A stretch of DNA of 20,032 nucleotides, taken from assembly GCA_964557845.1 (NCBI GenBank), contig CAZLBV010000248.1:1-20032 (forward strand), read 5' to 3'. This document shows positions 8,675 through 14,984 of the stretch, in pieces (positions within the stretch are counted from its first letter, which is position 1; every line of letters begins with the position of its first letter). The notes under the pieces are model-generated. The model saw only the letters and a program-made list of their open reading frames with translations. It was not told the DNA's origin and searched no databases. A program made the translations under genes and the position numbers. The DNA is from CAZLBV01 sp964557845. Lineage in GTDB: Bacteria > Acidobacteriota > Aminicenantia > Aminicenantales > Aminicenantaceae.

Positions 8675-9465
8675 CAGTTTTCAAGTTAATATTAATCCAA
8701 ATTTTTTTATTTTCAATGGTAATTGCTATCACTTTTCCTGATATTTATGAAGATAAAAGCAGGGAAGAGTGGGAAAATTACCTTAGGTCATCCGAAGTGA
8801 TTCTGATAAAAAAGTCTCTCGAAATGGGGAGGACAGATTTTTGGAAAGTCACTTTGGATGATGGAAAAATGAAAAAAACCGCGGTCTTCAAATATGTTGA
8901 CCGGACACGGCCTCATCTTATTCCTGATAGTTATAAATATGAGATTGCAGCTTATATACTGGATGAATTTTTACGATTAAATATGGTTCCACCCACAGTC
9001 ACACGAAATATAGAAGGACAAATAGGATCTTTACAGCTATTTTTAAACAAAGATAATATTATTTCTGAGGAAGAGAGGATTAATAGAAATATCGAACCTT
9101 CTAATCCGGAGGATTTTCGACTTAATTTACAGGACCTGGAAGTTTTTGAAACACTTACATATTTGGAACCAAGGCAGATGAGTGATATTAAGATCGATCT
9201 CGAATCCTGGCACATATTCAGGGTTGATTTTTCTGAGGCGTTTGCACCGGTTCCGTCTTTATTGAAGAATAGAAAAATCACCGGCTGCTCTAAGAATTTA
9301 TTTGAAAAGTTGAAGAATATAGATGTCAAGAAACTTCAAGACCGACTCAGTGAGTATTTAAATGAAGAAGAATTAAAGGCTCTCCTGATAAGATTGGAAT
9401 TAGTTGTAGATGAGATTGACAGCTTGATCAAAGAAAAAGGGGGAGAAAAGAAATCCTCTTACTAG
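8671..9465 (+). CDS. exported kinase-like protein, predicted pseudokinase (HipA/FAM20-like fold)
   Basis: A 264-residue protein, homologous along its length to the product of 9685-10524. Residues 1-20 look like a signal peptide or membrane anchor. The ATG at 8671 is chosen over an in-frame start at 8656 because it overlaps the preceding stop by 4 bp and follows a G-rich ribosome-binding site. The N-lobe-like region is kept: VFK (72-74, candidate ATP-binding lysine), YKYEIAAYILD (88-98) and NMVPPTV (104-110). At the catalytic loop the paralogue reads NEDRTQQN, but this protein reads LEPRQMSD (165-172), so the catalytic Asp is Pro167 and the metal-binding Asn is Asp172. The second metal-site Asp appears kept as Asp186 (VDF). 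It is probably catalytically dead, perhaps an activator or scaffold of its neighbour. Family assignment comes from motif spacing only and has no search behind it. Confidence 0.65.
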   Translation: MTVFKLILIQIFLFSMVIAITFPDIYEDKSREEWENYLRSSEVILIKKSLEMGRTDFWKVTLDDGKMKKTAVFKYVDRTRPHLIPDSYKYEIAAYILDEFLRLNMVPPTVTRNIEGQIGSLQLFLNKDNIISEEERINRNIEPSNPEDFRLNLQDLEVFETLTYLEPRQMSDIKIDLESWHIFRVDFSEAFAPVPSLLKNRKITGCSKNLFEKLKNIDVKKLQDRLSEYLNEEELKALLIRLELVVDEIDSLIKEKGGEKKSSY

Positions 9466-9684
9466 CGATTAATCTTGACTTCACTGCATTATTACTTGCG
9501 ATCTAAGTATTTAGAAAGAAAATTAAGCGCAATATCCCTAACAGAATTGTGTGCATCTTCTTATAAATTAAATAAAATCAACTTATTAATTAAGGATATG
9601 GTTAGTTTTTCCTCAAGGATTTTCACAGGATTAGTGGAAAACGTCTTGGTTGATATGTTGGCAAATTAATTAAAAAAAGGCATA
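9466..9684 (+). other. 219-base spacer between the two kinase-like genes
   Basis: No supported gene. The frame 9475-9669 is open for 64 codons from a TTG, but it has no ribosome-binding site and resembles nothing I know. A TATAAA-like box lies near 9562-9567 without a convincing -35 partner. I cannot tell whether the second kinase-like gene has its own promoter or is read through from the first. Confidence 0.4.
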
Positions 9685-10524
9685 ATGACAATGAGGGAAA
9701 AAATGAGAATTCGATCTTTTTCAATTCTTTTTGCTTTTTTATTTATTGTTTTGGGATTGATGGCTGTCGGTCAGTTTACCCTAGATGAGATTCAACAGCG
9801 AGAACAGTTAGAAGAGTTTCTGCTGAATGCTGATATCATCAGATCAGAGGATGTCGGTGAAGGGGTAACAAAACCATTGAGGGTGTATTTAAGGTTAGAT
9901 GATATCGAAGCCAAAGGTGTCTGGAAGAATCCCGAGGGAATCCGAGATGGGTTTTTAGAAGGATGGAAATATGAAATCGCTGCCTATAGAATGGACAAGC
10001 TTTTAGGTTTGAATATGATACCGCCTACGGTTGAAAGAGAGCTGAAGGGCAGCAAGGGTTCTCTTCAGTACTGGGTTACTGCTGAGTTCAGCCTTCTTGA
10101 GGTCATGGAAGAAAACATCAGCATGCCTTCTGAAACTCGGGAGTTAAGAGAAAAGATGAAGTATGTGGCTCGAGTATTTGACAGTTTGATCGCCAATGAA
10201 GACCGGACCCAGCAGAATATCCTCTACACTAAGGATTGGCGTACCATACTGATAGATCACTCTCGTTCCTTTCGCAGCTCGAAAAAATACACTAAAAACC
10301 TTTTGTATGGAAAAAGAGGCCTGAAAGGAGAAAACCCTTTTCGGCGGCTACCACGTGATTTAGTGGATAGGATTGAAGCGCTTGATTTCCAAAAGATTAA
10401 AGCAGTTGTTAATGACTATCTTACAGAAAAAGAAATTGAGGCAGTCCTGATAAGAAAAGGATTGATCCTTGATGAGATTAAAGAAATGATAGAGGATAAG
10501 GGAGAAGCTGCCGTCCTCTATTAA
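9685..10524 (+). CDS. exported atypical kinase (HipA/FAM20/Four-jointed-like), predicted active
   Basis: A 279-residue protein with an N-terminal hydrophobic segment (about 12-30), so it is exported or membrane-anchored. Kinase-like landmarks in order are VWK (79-81, candidate ATP-binding lysine), WKYEIAAYRMDKLLGLNMIP (94-113, with candidate helix-C Glu97), a catalytic loop FDSLIANEDRTQQNIL (165-180, Asp173 and Asn178) and a metal-binding LIDHSRSF (189-196, Asp191). The D-R-x3-N loop followed by a short LID motif matches HipA, PI3K-like and FAM20/Four-jointed kinases rather than Hanks kinases. The likely role is phosphorylating exported proteins, with the exported PPP phosphatase as the opposing enzyme. 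The start is uncertain: ATGs lie at 9685, 9691 and 9703, and the last has GAGGG five bases upstream, which favours it. It converges on cysC with only 3 bases between stop codons. A small-molecule kinase is an alternative. Confidence 0.7.
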   Translation: MTMREKMRIRSFSILFAFLFIVLGLMAVGQFTLDEIQQREQLEEFLLNADIIRSEDVGEGVTKPLRVYLRLDDIEAKGVWKNPEGIRDGFLEGWKYEIAAYRMDKLLGLNMIPPTVERELKGSKGSLQYWVTAEFSLLEVMEENISMPSETRELREKMKYVARVFDSLIANEDRTQQNILYTKDWRTILIDHSRSFRSSKKYTKNLLYGKRGLKGENPFRRLPRDLVDRIEALDFQKIKAVVNDYLTEKEIEAVLIRKGLILDEIKEMIEDKGEAAVLY

Positions 10525-10527
10525 TCA

Positions 10528-11166
10528 TTATTTATTAAAATGCTGAAAAGACCAATTTTTTCTTAAAAAACCTCTTTTTTCTAAATAATCGATCACAATA
10601 CGGCTGCTCTCTTCCAGATCGTGAAGGCTGGTGTCAATGACAAGTTCAGGGCTTTCCGGCTCTTCATAGGGAGCGGAGATACCGGTGAATTCCTTTATCT
10701 TACCCGCACGGGCTTTTTTATACAGCCCTTTGGGATCTCTTTCTTCAGCGATTTCCAGGGGAACTTTAACATATACTTCGATGAATTCGTCTTTATCCAA
10801 AAGGCTTCTGGCTTTATCACGGTCTGCTTTATAAGGAGAGATAAATGCTGTCAGGGTGATCAGTCCGGCATCGGTGAATAATTTAGATACTTCTCCTATA
10901 CGCCGGATATTTTCTTCTCTATCTTCAGGGGAAAATCCCAGATTGTTATTTAGTCCATGACGGACATTGTCTCCATCTAAAATAAAGCAGAGATGGCCCC
11001 TTTCGAACAAAAGCTCTTCTATTCGATGTGCCAGGGTGGATTTTCCTGAACCCGATAGTCCTGTAAACCAGATGACCACTCCTTTCTGACGGAGAAGATT
11101 TTCTCGATCTTTTTTTTCTATAGAGCCTTTATGCCAAGTGATGTTAGTTGCATTGTTTTGTGCCAT
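10528..11166 (-). CDS. cysC: adenylylsulfate (APS) kinase
   Basis: A 212-residue cytoplasmic enzyme that phosphorylates APS to PAPS with ATP. The P-loop GLSGSGKS is at 36-43, the family signature DGDNVRHGLN at 64-73, followed by LGFSPEDREENIRRIGE. FISPYKADRDKAR and the late DPKGLYKKARAG complete the usual set, so all catalytic parts are present and the length is normal for a stand-alone CysC. GAGGA lies 4-5 bases before the ATG. It begins 10 bases after sat on the same strand, so the two form an operon that converts sulfate to PAPS. No PAPS reductase or sulfite reductase gene is in the window, so the PAPS could serve either assimilation or sulfation. Confidence 0.97.
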   Translation of the reverse strand: MAQNNATNITWHKGSIEKKDRENLLRQKGVVIWFTGLSGSGKSTLAHRIEELLFERGHLCFILDGDNVRHGLNNNLGFSPEDREENIRRIGEVSKLFTDAGLITLTAFISPYKADRDKARSLLDKDEFIEVYVKVPLEIAEERDPKGLYKKARAGKIKEFTGISAPYEEPESPELVIDTSLHDLEESSRIVIDYLEKRGFLRKNWSFQHFNK

Positions 11167-11176
11167 TTTATCCTCA

Positions 11177-12352
11177 TCATGAATTCAATTTTTTATAATA
11201 GTCCATAAGGATCTGGAGAACTTCAGGGCGGCTGAATTCTTTGGGGGGCATTTCACCATTCTTAAGCATTTCTCTTAATTTAGTTCCACTTATCATCAGC
11301 CTATCTGTTTTATCGTGCGGGCAGGTCTTCATGGATGCCATTCCGTCGCATTTAAAACACCAGAAAGTCCAGTCTATTTTTAACGGTTTGATTTGGAGTT
11401 CTTCGTCTCCTATCTCATCAAAGATTTTTTGGGCATCAAACGGTCCGTAATAATTTCCGCATCCTGCATGGTCCCTGCCGATGATCAAATGGCTGCAGCC
11501 ATAATTTTGCCTGAAGACTGCGTGAAGGATGGCTTCTCTTGGGCCTCCGTATCGCATTTCCATCGGGTAAACTTTAAGTGCAACTCTATCCTTTGGATAA
11601 TAATTATCCAGCAGGACCTCATAACATTTCATTCGAATATCAGCAGGAATATCATCGCCTTTTAGTTTTCCGACTAGAGGATGGATCAAGATCCCATCGC
11701 TGACTTCAAGAGCAATTTTTGTGCAGTATTCGTGACTTCTATGGATGGGATTTCTGGTCTGAAAGGCAGCAATGGTTTTCCAACCATTTTCAGAAAATAT
11801 TTTACGGGTATCTTCAGGCCGGCCAAAATAATCTCCATACAGATCAGGATAAGGTCCTTCACTGAATACTTGGACAGGACCGGCGATAAGAATTTCTTTC
11901 TGGGCATATACTTTAGCAACTCCAGGATGATTATGGTCGGTTGTGAGAAAAACCTTTTCCGCTTCATAGATTTTGTCGTATCCATATTTTTCTTCTATTT
12001 CCATACTTCCCATCAATTCTCCACTTTCTTCATCGATCAGGGCGACCTGAGAACCAAGAGATAAGGAATCAGCTTGTTCTGCTGACACTGAAAGTGTTAT
12101 AGGAATAGGCCAGAGAGTCCCGTTATCAAGGTGCATATTATCTACCACATTTTTGTAATCTTTCTCTCCCATAAATCCATTTAAGGGGCTAAAGGCCCCT
12201 ATCCCCATCATAATAAGATCCGATGTCTCCCGGGAAGTTAATTTTACAGCCGGAAATGAACGGGCTTTCTCTTGATTTTCTTTGAGTTTTTCACCTTTTA
12301 TAATCAGAGGTTTTAATTCTCCTCCATGAGGTGGAACCAAATCTTTATACAT
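11177..12352 (-). CDS. sat: sulfate adenylyltransferase (ATP sulfurylase)
   Basis: A 391-residue enzyme that makes APS and pyrophosphate from ATP and sulfate. The N-terminal PUA-like part (about 1-165) is followed by the catalytic domain with QTRNPIHRSHE (198-208, the HxxH-type nucleotide site), GRDHAG (292-297) and ISGTKLREML (354-363). FWCFKCDGMASMKTCPH (330-346) carries three cysteines and a histidine, a zinc-site arrangement seen in the single-chain Sat enzymes of thermophiles and sulfur-metabolising microbes. It is unrelated to the CysDN type. There is no fused APS kinase domain; that activity is encoded by the next gene. GAGGAG lies 5-6 bases before the ATG. A small ribbon-helix-helix gene lies 131 bases upstream on the same strand. 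Confidence 0.97.
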   Translation of the reverse strand: MYKDLVPPHGGELKPLIIKGEKLKENQEKARSFPAVKLTSRETSDLIMMGIGAFSPLNGFMGEKDYKNVVDNMHLDNGTLWPIPITLSVSAEQADSLSLGSQVALIDEESGELMGSMEIEEKYGYDKIYEAEKVFLTTDHNHPGVAKVYAQKEILIAGPVQVFSEGPYPDLYGDYFGRPEDTRKIFSENGWKTIAAFQTRNPIHRSHEYCTKIALEVSDGILIHPLVGKLKGDDIPADIRMKCYEVLLDNYYPKDRVALKVYPMEMRYGGPREAILHAVFRQNYGCSHLIIGRDHAGCGNYYGPFDAQKIFDEIGDEELQIKPLKIDWTFWCFKCDGMASMKTCPHDKTDRLMISGTKLREMLKNGEMPPKEFSRPEVLQILMDYYKKLNS

Positions 12353-12427
12353 TTATATCTCCTCGTTTAATTTGTAAAAAATCTAACTAAAAGAACAATT
12401 TGATCAATGAAAACAAATTTATTCCGT

Positions 12428-12441
12428 AGGTAGACATACCT
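12428..12441 (-). promoter_or_regulatory. short inverted repeat upstream of sat, possible operator
   Basis: AGGTA-GACA-TACCT, a perfect 5-base inverted repeat with a 4-base centre, lies about 75 bases upstream of the sat start. A TTGATC...TAGATT pair with a 16-base spacer on the minus strand downstream of it could be a weak promoter. A link to the upstream ribbon-helix-helix protein is only a guess. Confidence 0.2.
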
Positions 12442-12483
12442 GACGAATGCAATAAAAATGACATGTAAAGTAAAGAATTCAGC

Positions 12484-12738
12484 TTACAGATAACCTAATG
12501 ATTTTAGCCGTTTGCGGATCGCGTTGATCTCTTCTTTGCTTAATTTGGTTTCGTCGAGATTATTGGATTCAGTGCGTTCCTTTCTAGTTGAAACTAGATC
12601 ACGTAAAACATAAACAATAAAATCTGTTACAGAATTGAATCCGCTACCAGATACGATCTCGGAAAGGCGGTTATAGAGAATTCCAGGGATCTTGATGGTA
12701 ACCTTACTGTCATCTGATTTCAGCTTCATTGCACTCAT
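12484..12738 (-). CDS. small ribbon-helix-helix (CopG-like) protein
   Basis: An 84-residue protein. KVTIKIP (12-18) would form the DNA-contacting beta strand. It is followed by helix A (about 19-30) and helix B, GFNSVTDFIVYVLRDLV (33-49), the pattern of MetJ/Arc/CopG-type dimers. The tail ends in KLSKEEINAIRKRLKSLGYL, a short charged helix. The ATG at 12738 has GGAG six to seven bases upstream; a second ATG three codons later is less likely. The ribosome-binding site lies inside a perfect palindrome, which suggests autoregulation. It is upstream of sat-cysC in the same direction and could be co-transcribed or regulate them; no toxin-like partner gene is adjacent. The beta strand and helices are predicted by eye. 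Confidence 0.7.
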   Translation of the reverse strand: MSAMKLKSDDSKVTIKIPGILYNRLSEIVSGSGFNSVTDFIVYVLRDLVSTRKERTESNNLDETKLSKEEINAIRKRLKSLGYL

Positions 12739-12763
12739 ATAACACTCCTATAGGAGAGGTTAT
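12739..12763 (-). promoter_or_regulatory. palindrome covering the ribosome-binding site of the ribbon-helix-helix gene
   Basis: CTCCTATAGGAG (12745-12756) is a perfect 12-base palindrome, extended by near-matching flanks ATAAC and GTTAT with one base of offset. Read on the minus strand, its right half supplies the AGGAG ribosome-binding site of the gene that starts at 12738. Protein binding here or an RNA hairpin would affect that gene's expression. Confidence 0.45.
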
Positions 12764-12825
12764 AAGTTATTCAATTATGCGATTTATGTCAAGAAAAAAA
12801 TAAGATCAGTTTTCCCTATAGAATA

Positions 12826-12837
12826 TCGGAATTCCGA
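12826..12837. repeat. perfect 12-base palindrome
   Basis: TCGGAATTCCGA reads the same on both strands. It lies in the gap upstream of the ribbon-helix-helix gene and could be a binding site for a dimeric regulator; chance is a real alternative. Confidence 0.3.
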
Positions 12838-12861
12838 ATTCATTGAATAAAAGTTCCAATC

Positions 12862-12885
12862 GGCCCATTTTACTGATGATTCAGA
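12862..12885. repeat. 24-base direct repeat, copy 1
   Basis: Matches 13113-13136 in 23 of 24 positions (C in place of T at the fifth base). Both copies share the core TTTTACTGATGATTCAG. This copy lies outside any gene; the other includes the stop codon of the RsbW-like gene. The start-to-start distance is 251 bases, and the putative RNA element lies between the copies. Confidence 0.75.
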
Positions 12886-12900
12886 AATATGGATCATCAG
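12873..12900 (+). repeat. 10-base-pair hairpin next to the putative RNA element
   Basis: CTGATGATTC (12873-12882) pairs with GGATCATCAG (12891-12900) around an 8-base loop, with one G-U pair if transcribed from the plus strand. The left arm is part of the direct repeat. There is no T-run after it, so it does not look like an intrinsic terminator. Confidence 0.4.
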
Positions 12901-13020
12901 CGGCCCGAGGTAAGTTCAAACACAAGCTACCCTGGATGAAGCCGTATATGTAATACTGCGAATCCAGGGCAGTGAAGTGTTTGGACTGAGATCGGATCGC
13001 CCGTAGGGTAAAAGAGGCCG
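12901..13020 (+). ncRNA. putative rod-like structured RNA of unknown class
   Basis: Four nested complementary pairs can be drawn. CGGCC (12901-12905) pairs with GGCCG (13016-13020). GTTCAAACAC (12914-12923) pairs with GTGTTTGGAC (12977-12986), ten pairs with one G-U. CCCTGGAT (12930-12937) pairs with ATCCAGGG (12962-12969), eight perfect pairs. GTAT (12944-12947) pairs with ATAC (12953-12956) at the tip. Internal loops of 6-8 bases separate them. Such nested pairing over 120 bases is more than I expect by chance. The strand is unknown because the pairing is symmetrical; plus is given because the one G-U pair is allowed there. No promoter or terminator is evident. A 6S-like RNA or a fragment of a mobile-intron RNA are possible readings, neither supported by a recognised motif. 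Confidence 0.4.
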
Positions 13021-13112
13021 AAATAATAAATTTAAAGATATCATAATCCTAAAAGAGTAACGGTTTTTCAAAAACAATCATATCTCAAATTAGATGAAAA
13101 ATTTGTTGGGTT

Positions 13113-13136
13113 GGCCTATTTTACTGATGATTCAGA
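13113..13136. repeat. 24-base direct repeat, copy 2
   Basis: Matches 12862-12885 with one mismatch. It covers the last four or so codons and the stop of the RsbW-like ATPase gene (minus strand) and the first eight bases beyond it, so copy 1 looks like a duplicate of this gene end. Confidence 0.75.
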
Positions 13137-13543
13137 TGATTGAGTTTTTTGTATAGCAGCAGTACATTTTCCCCTTCATCCCGTTTATATTTAAACCCAT
13201 CCATCATCTTTTTGGTTAGGAAGATACCTAAACCTCCTTTTTTCTTTGATTTGATAAGCGTCTTAATATCGGGTTTTTTTATTTTTCGAGGATCAAAAGG
13301 AATACCATTATCTCTTATTTCCATATAAAATCGTCCTTTTTGTTCCCAGGCTTTAAGCAGGATGTAGCCTTTTTTCCGTGAAGGATAGGCATATCTCATT
13401 ATATTTATACAAACTTCAATTAAGGATAATTCGACCATATAATAATCTTCCTCGGATAAGTGCAATCCTTTTAAGACATCCTTTAAAAACTGCCGGATTT
13501 TATTGATTTCTGAAAGTTTGCTTTTAACCTTTAGGGTTTCCAT
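13121..13543 (-). CDS. RsbW/SpoIIAB-like ATPase (anti-sigma-factor serine kinase type)
   Basis: A 140-residue HATPase_c_2 domain protein. The N-box SLIEVCINIMRYAYP has Glu43 and Asn47, the G1 box is RDNGIPFD (Asp78, Gly80) and the G2 box is KKGGLGIFL (102-109), so the ATP-binding set is complete. Such proteins bind sigma factors or other targets and phosphorylate STAS antagonists on serine. The frame can be extended to 13693, but the extra 50 residues resemble no part of the family, and the ATG at 13543 has AAGGA eight bases upstream and starts at the expected domain border. The obvious candidate partners are the STAS protein (7098-7445) and the FHA-GAF-PP2C phosphatase (287-1963), although they are kilobases away. 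It diverges from metK. The end of the gene lies in a direct repeat. Confidence 0.85.
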   Translation of the reverse strand: METLKVKSKLSEINKIRQFLKDVLKGLHLSEEDYYMVELSLIEVCINIMRYAYPSRKKGYILLKAWEQKGRFYMEIRDNGIPFDPRKIKKPDIKTLIKSKKKGGLGIFLTKKMMDGFKYKRDEGENVLLLYKKLNHLNHQ

Positions 13544-13756
13544 TAAATATATCCTTGCATTTTTTACCATGTATAGACCTAAAATATCAATAAATTGGTT
13601 GAAAATCGGCTTTTTTTTGAATAGACCAAAAAAAATAAAGGGAAGGTGATGAACATGAATTTTTAAATCAAAGCCATTAGGGAAAAACTTCATTGCAATC
13701 TAGAAGCTTTTGTGTTAATTTACTGAATTCATTTAAATTAAATCCGGAGGTTGCTC

Positions 13757-14923
13757 ATGAGCAAAGAAGGCAAACATCTATTCACATCTGAATCTGTAAC
13801 AGAAGGCCATCCAGATAAAATATGTGATCAAATATCAGATTCGATCCTTGATGACCTGTTAGAAAAAGATCCCAGCAGCCGGGTAGCTTGTGAAACATTG
13901 GTCACTACTGGACTTGTTTTGATTGCTGGAGAGATTACCAGTAAGGGATATTGCGACTTTCAATCTGTGGTTCGCAATACTGTCAGACAGATAGGTTACA
14001 CAAGCTCAAAATTTGGGTTCGATTATGAGACATGTTGTGTAATATCCTCTATCCATGAGCAGTCTCCAGATATTGCTATTGGAGTCAACCATACAGAGGA
14101 TCATGAGCAAGGAGCCGGAGATCAAGGCCTTATGTTTGGTTATGCTTGTAATGAAACAGAGGAACTTATGCCTACCCCGATTATGCTGGCCCATAAGCTA
14201 GTAAAGAGGTTGAGTACCGTAAGGCGGGAGGGAATATTGGGGTATCTTCGTCCTGACGGAAAATCCCAGGTGACCTTGGAATACGATGGAACTGTGCCTA
14301 AGCGAGTGGAAGCTGTCGTCATAGCTGCTCAGCATGATCCTAAAGTTAAATTGTCCGATCTCAGAGATGATATTGAAAAGATTGTGATCAAGGAAGTGAT
14401 TCCGGAGAATATGTTCGATAATAATACCCGAATTTATATAAATCGAACTGGCCGGTTTGAATTGGGTGGGCCTTATGCTGATTCCGGTGTGACTGGCCGT
14501 AAGATTATTGTTGATACTTACGGGGGAGTAGGTAGCCACGGCGGAGGCTGTTTCTCTGGAAAGGACCCTTCAAAAGTCGACCGTTCTGGTTCGTATATGG
14601 CCCGGTATATAGCTAAAAATATCGTAGCAGCAGGGTTAGCAGAAAGGGTCGAAGTTCAACTTGCCTATGCTATCGGTGTTCCAGAGCCAGTTTCCATAAT
14701 GATAGATTCCTATGGGACAGCCAAAATCGAGGAAGATAAGATAAAAGAATTGATCCGGGCCCATTTTGATATGCGGCCTAAAAAAATGATAGAATCCCTT
14801 AAACTTTACCGTCCTATTTATAAGAAAACCGCAGTGTTCGGCCATTTCGGAAGGACTGAACCGGAATTTACTTGGGAAAAGACGGATAAAGCAGATGTCT
14901 TGAAAAAAGATGCTGGTCTCTAA
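13757..14923 (+). CDS. metK: S-adenosylmethionine synthetase (methionine adenosyltransferase)
   Basis: A 388-residue cytoplasmic enzyme that makes S-adenosylmethionine from ATP and methionine. FTSESVTEGHPDKICDQ opens the protein with the catalytic His and metal-binding Asp. GAGDQGLMFGYA and GGGCFSGKDPSKVDRSGSY are the other two signatures; the second has Cys where many homologues have Ala and Gly-Ser where Ala-Ala is usual. The start is the ATG at 13757, six bases after CCGGAGG; a TTG two codons earlier directly abuts that site and is unlikely. The leader between the divergent ATPase gene and metK (about 210 bases) shows no recognisable SAM riboswitch. ahcY follows after 61 bases in the same direction, giving synthesis of the methyl donor and removal of its by-product from one transcript. 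Confidence 0.98.
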   Translation: MSKEGKHLFTSESVTEGHPDKICDQISDSILDDLLEKDPSSRVACETLVTTGLVLIAGEITSKGYCDFQSVVRNTVRQIGYTSSKFGFDYETCCVISSIHEQSPDIAIGVNHTEDHEQGAGDQGLMFGYACNETEELMPTPIMLAHKLVKRLSTVRREGILGYLRPDGKSQVTLEYDGTVPKRVEAVVIAAQHDPKVKLSDLRDDIEKIVIKEVIPENMFDNNTRIYINRTGRFELGGPYADSGVTGRKIIVDTYGGVGSHGGGCFSGKDPSKVDRSGSYMARYIAKNIVAAGLAERVEVQLAYAIGVPEPVSIMIDSYGTAKIEEDKIKELIRAHFDMRPKKMIESLKLYRPIYKKTAVFGHFGRTEPEFTWEKTDKADVLKKDAGL

Positions 14924-14984
14924 GCATATATATTAAATTGAAGGCAGCGATAAATTTGGGAAAAATCTTTAAATAGGAGAAGTA

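Larger units (their letters stand above)
12764..13120. other. gene-free gap with palindromes, direct repeat and a possible structured RNA
   Basis: No reading frame here looks like a protein. The gap contains a 12-base palindrome (12826-12837), one copy of a 24-base direct repeat whose partner overlaps the end of the next gene, a 10-base hairpin (12873-12900) and a nested set of complementary segments (12901-13020), described separately. The last 90 bases are AT-rich and show nothing clear. Confidence 0.6.

Noticed and set aside
9475..9669. 64-codon open frame between the two kinase-like genes
   Set aside because: It starts with TTG, has no ribosome-binding site and its product resembles nothing recognisable; a chance frame in AT-rich spacer is more likely.
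11681..12064. 127-codon open frame on the plus strand
   Set aside because: It lies entirely antisense to sat, whose identity is certain, and has no motif of its own.
12901..13020. Group II intron fragment or 6S RNA as the identity of the RNA-like element
   Set aside because: The rod shape brings both to mind, but there is no intron boundary, reverse transcriptase or 6S-type central bubble that I can identify, so I leave the class open.
13544..13693. 50-residue N-terminal extension of the RsbW-like ATPase
   Set aside because: No family resemblance, and the internal ATG at 13543 has a good ribosome-binding site at the domain border.
13544..13756. SAM or SAH riboswitch upstream of metK, or in the 61-base metK-ahcY gap
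   Set aside because: I looked for the conserved cores and for long nested stems and found none; the second gap is also too short.
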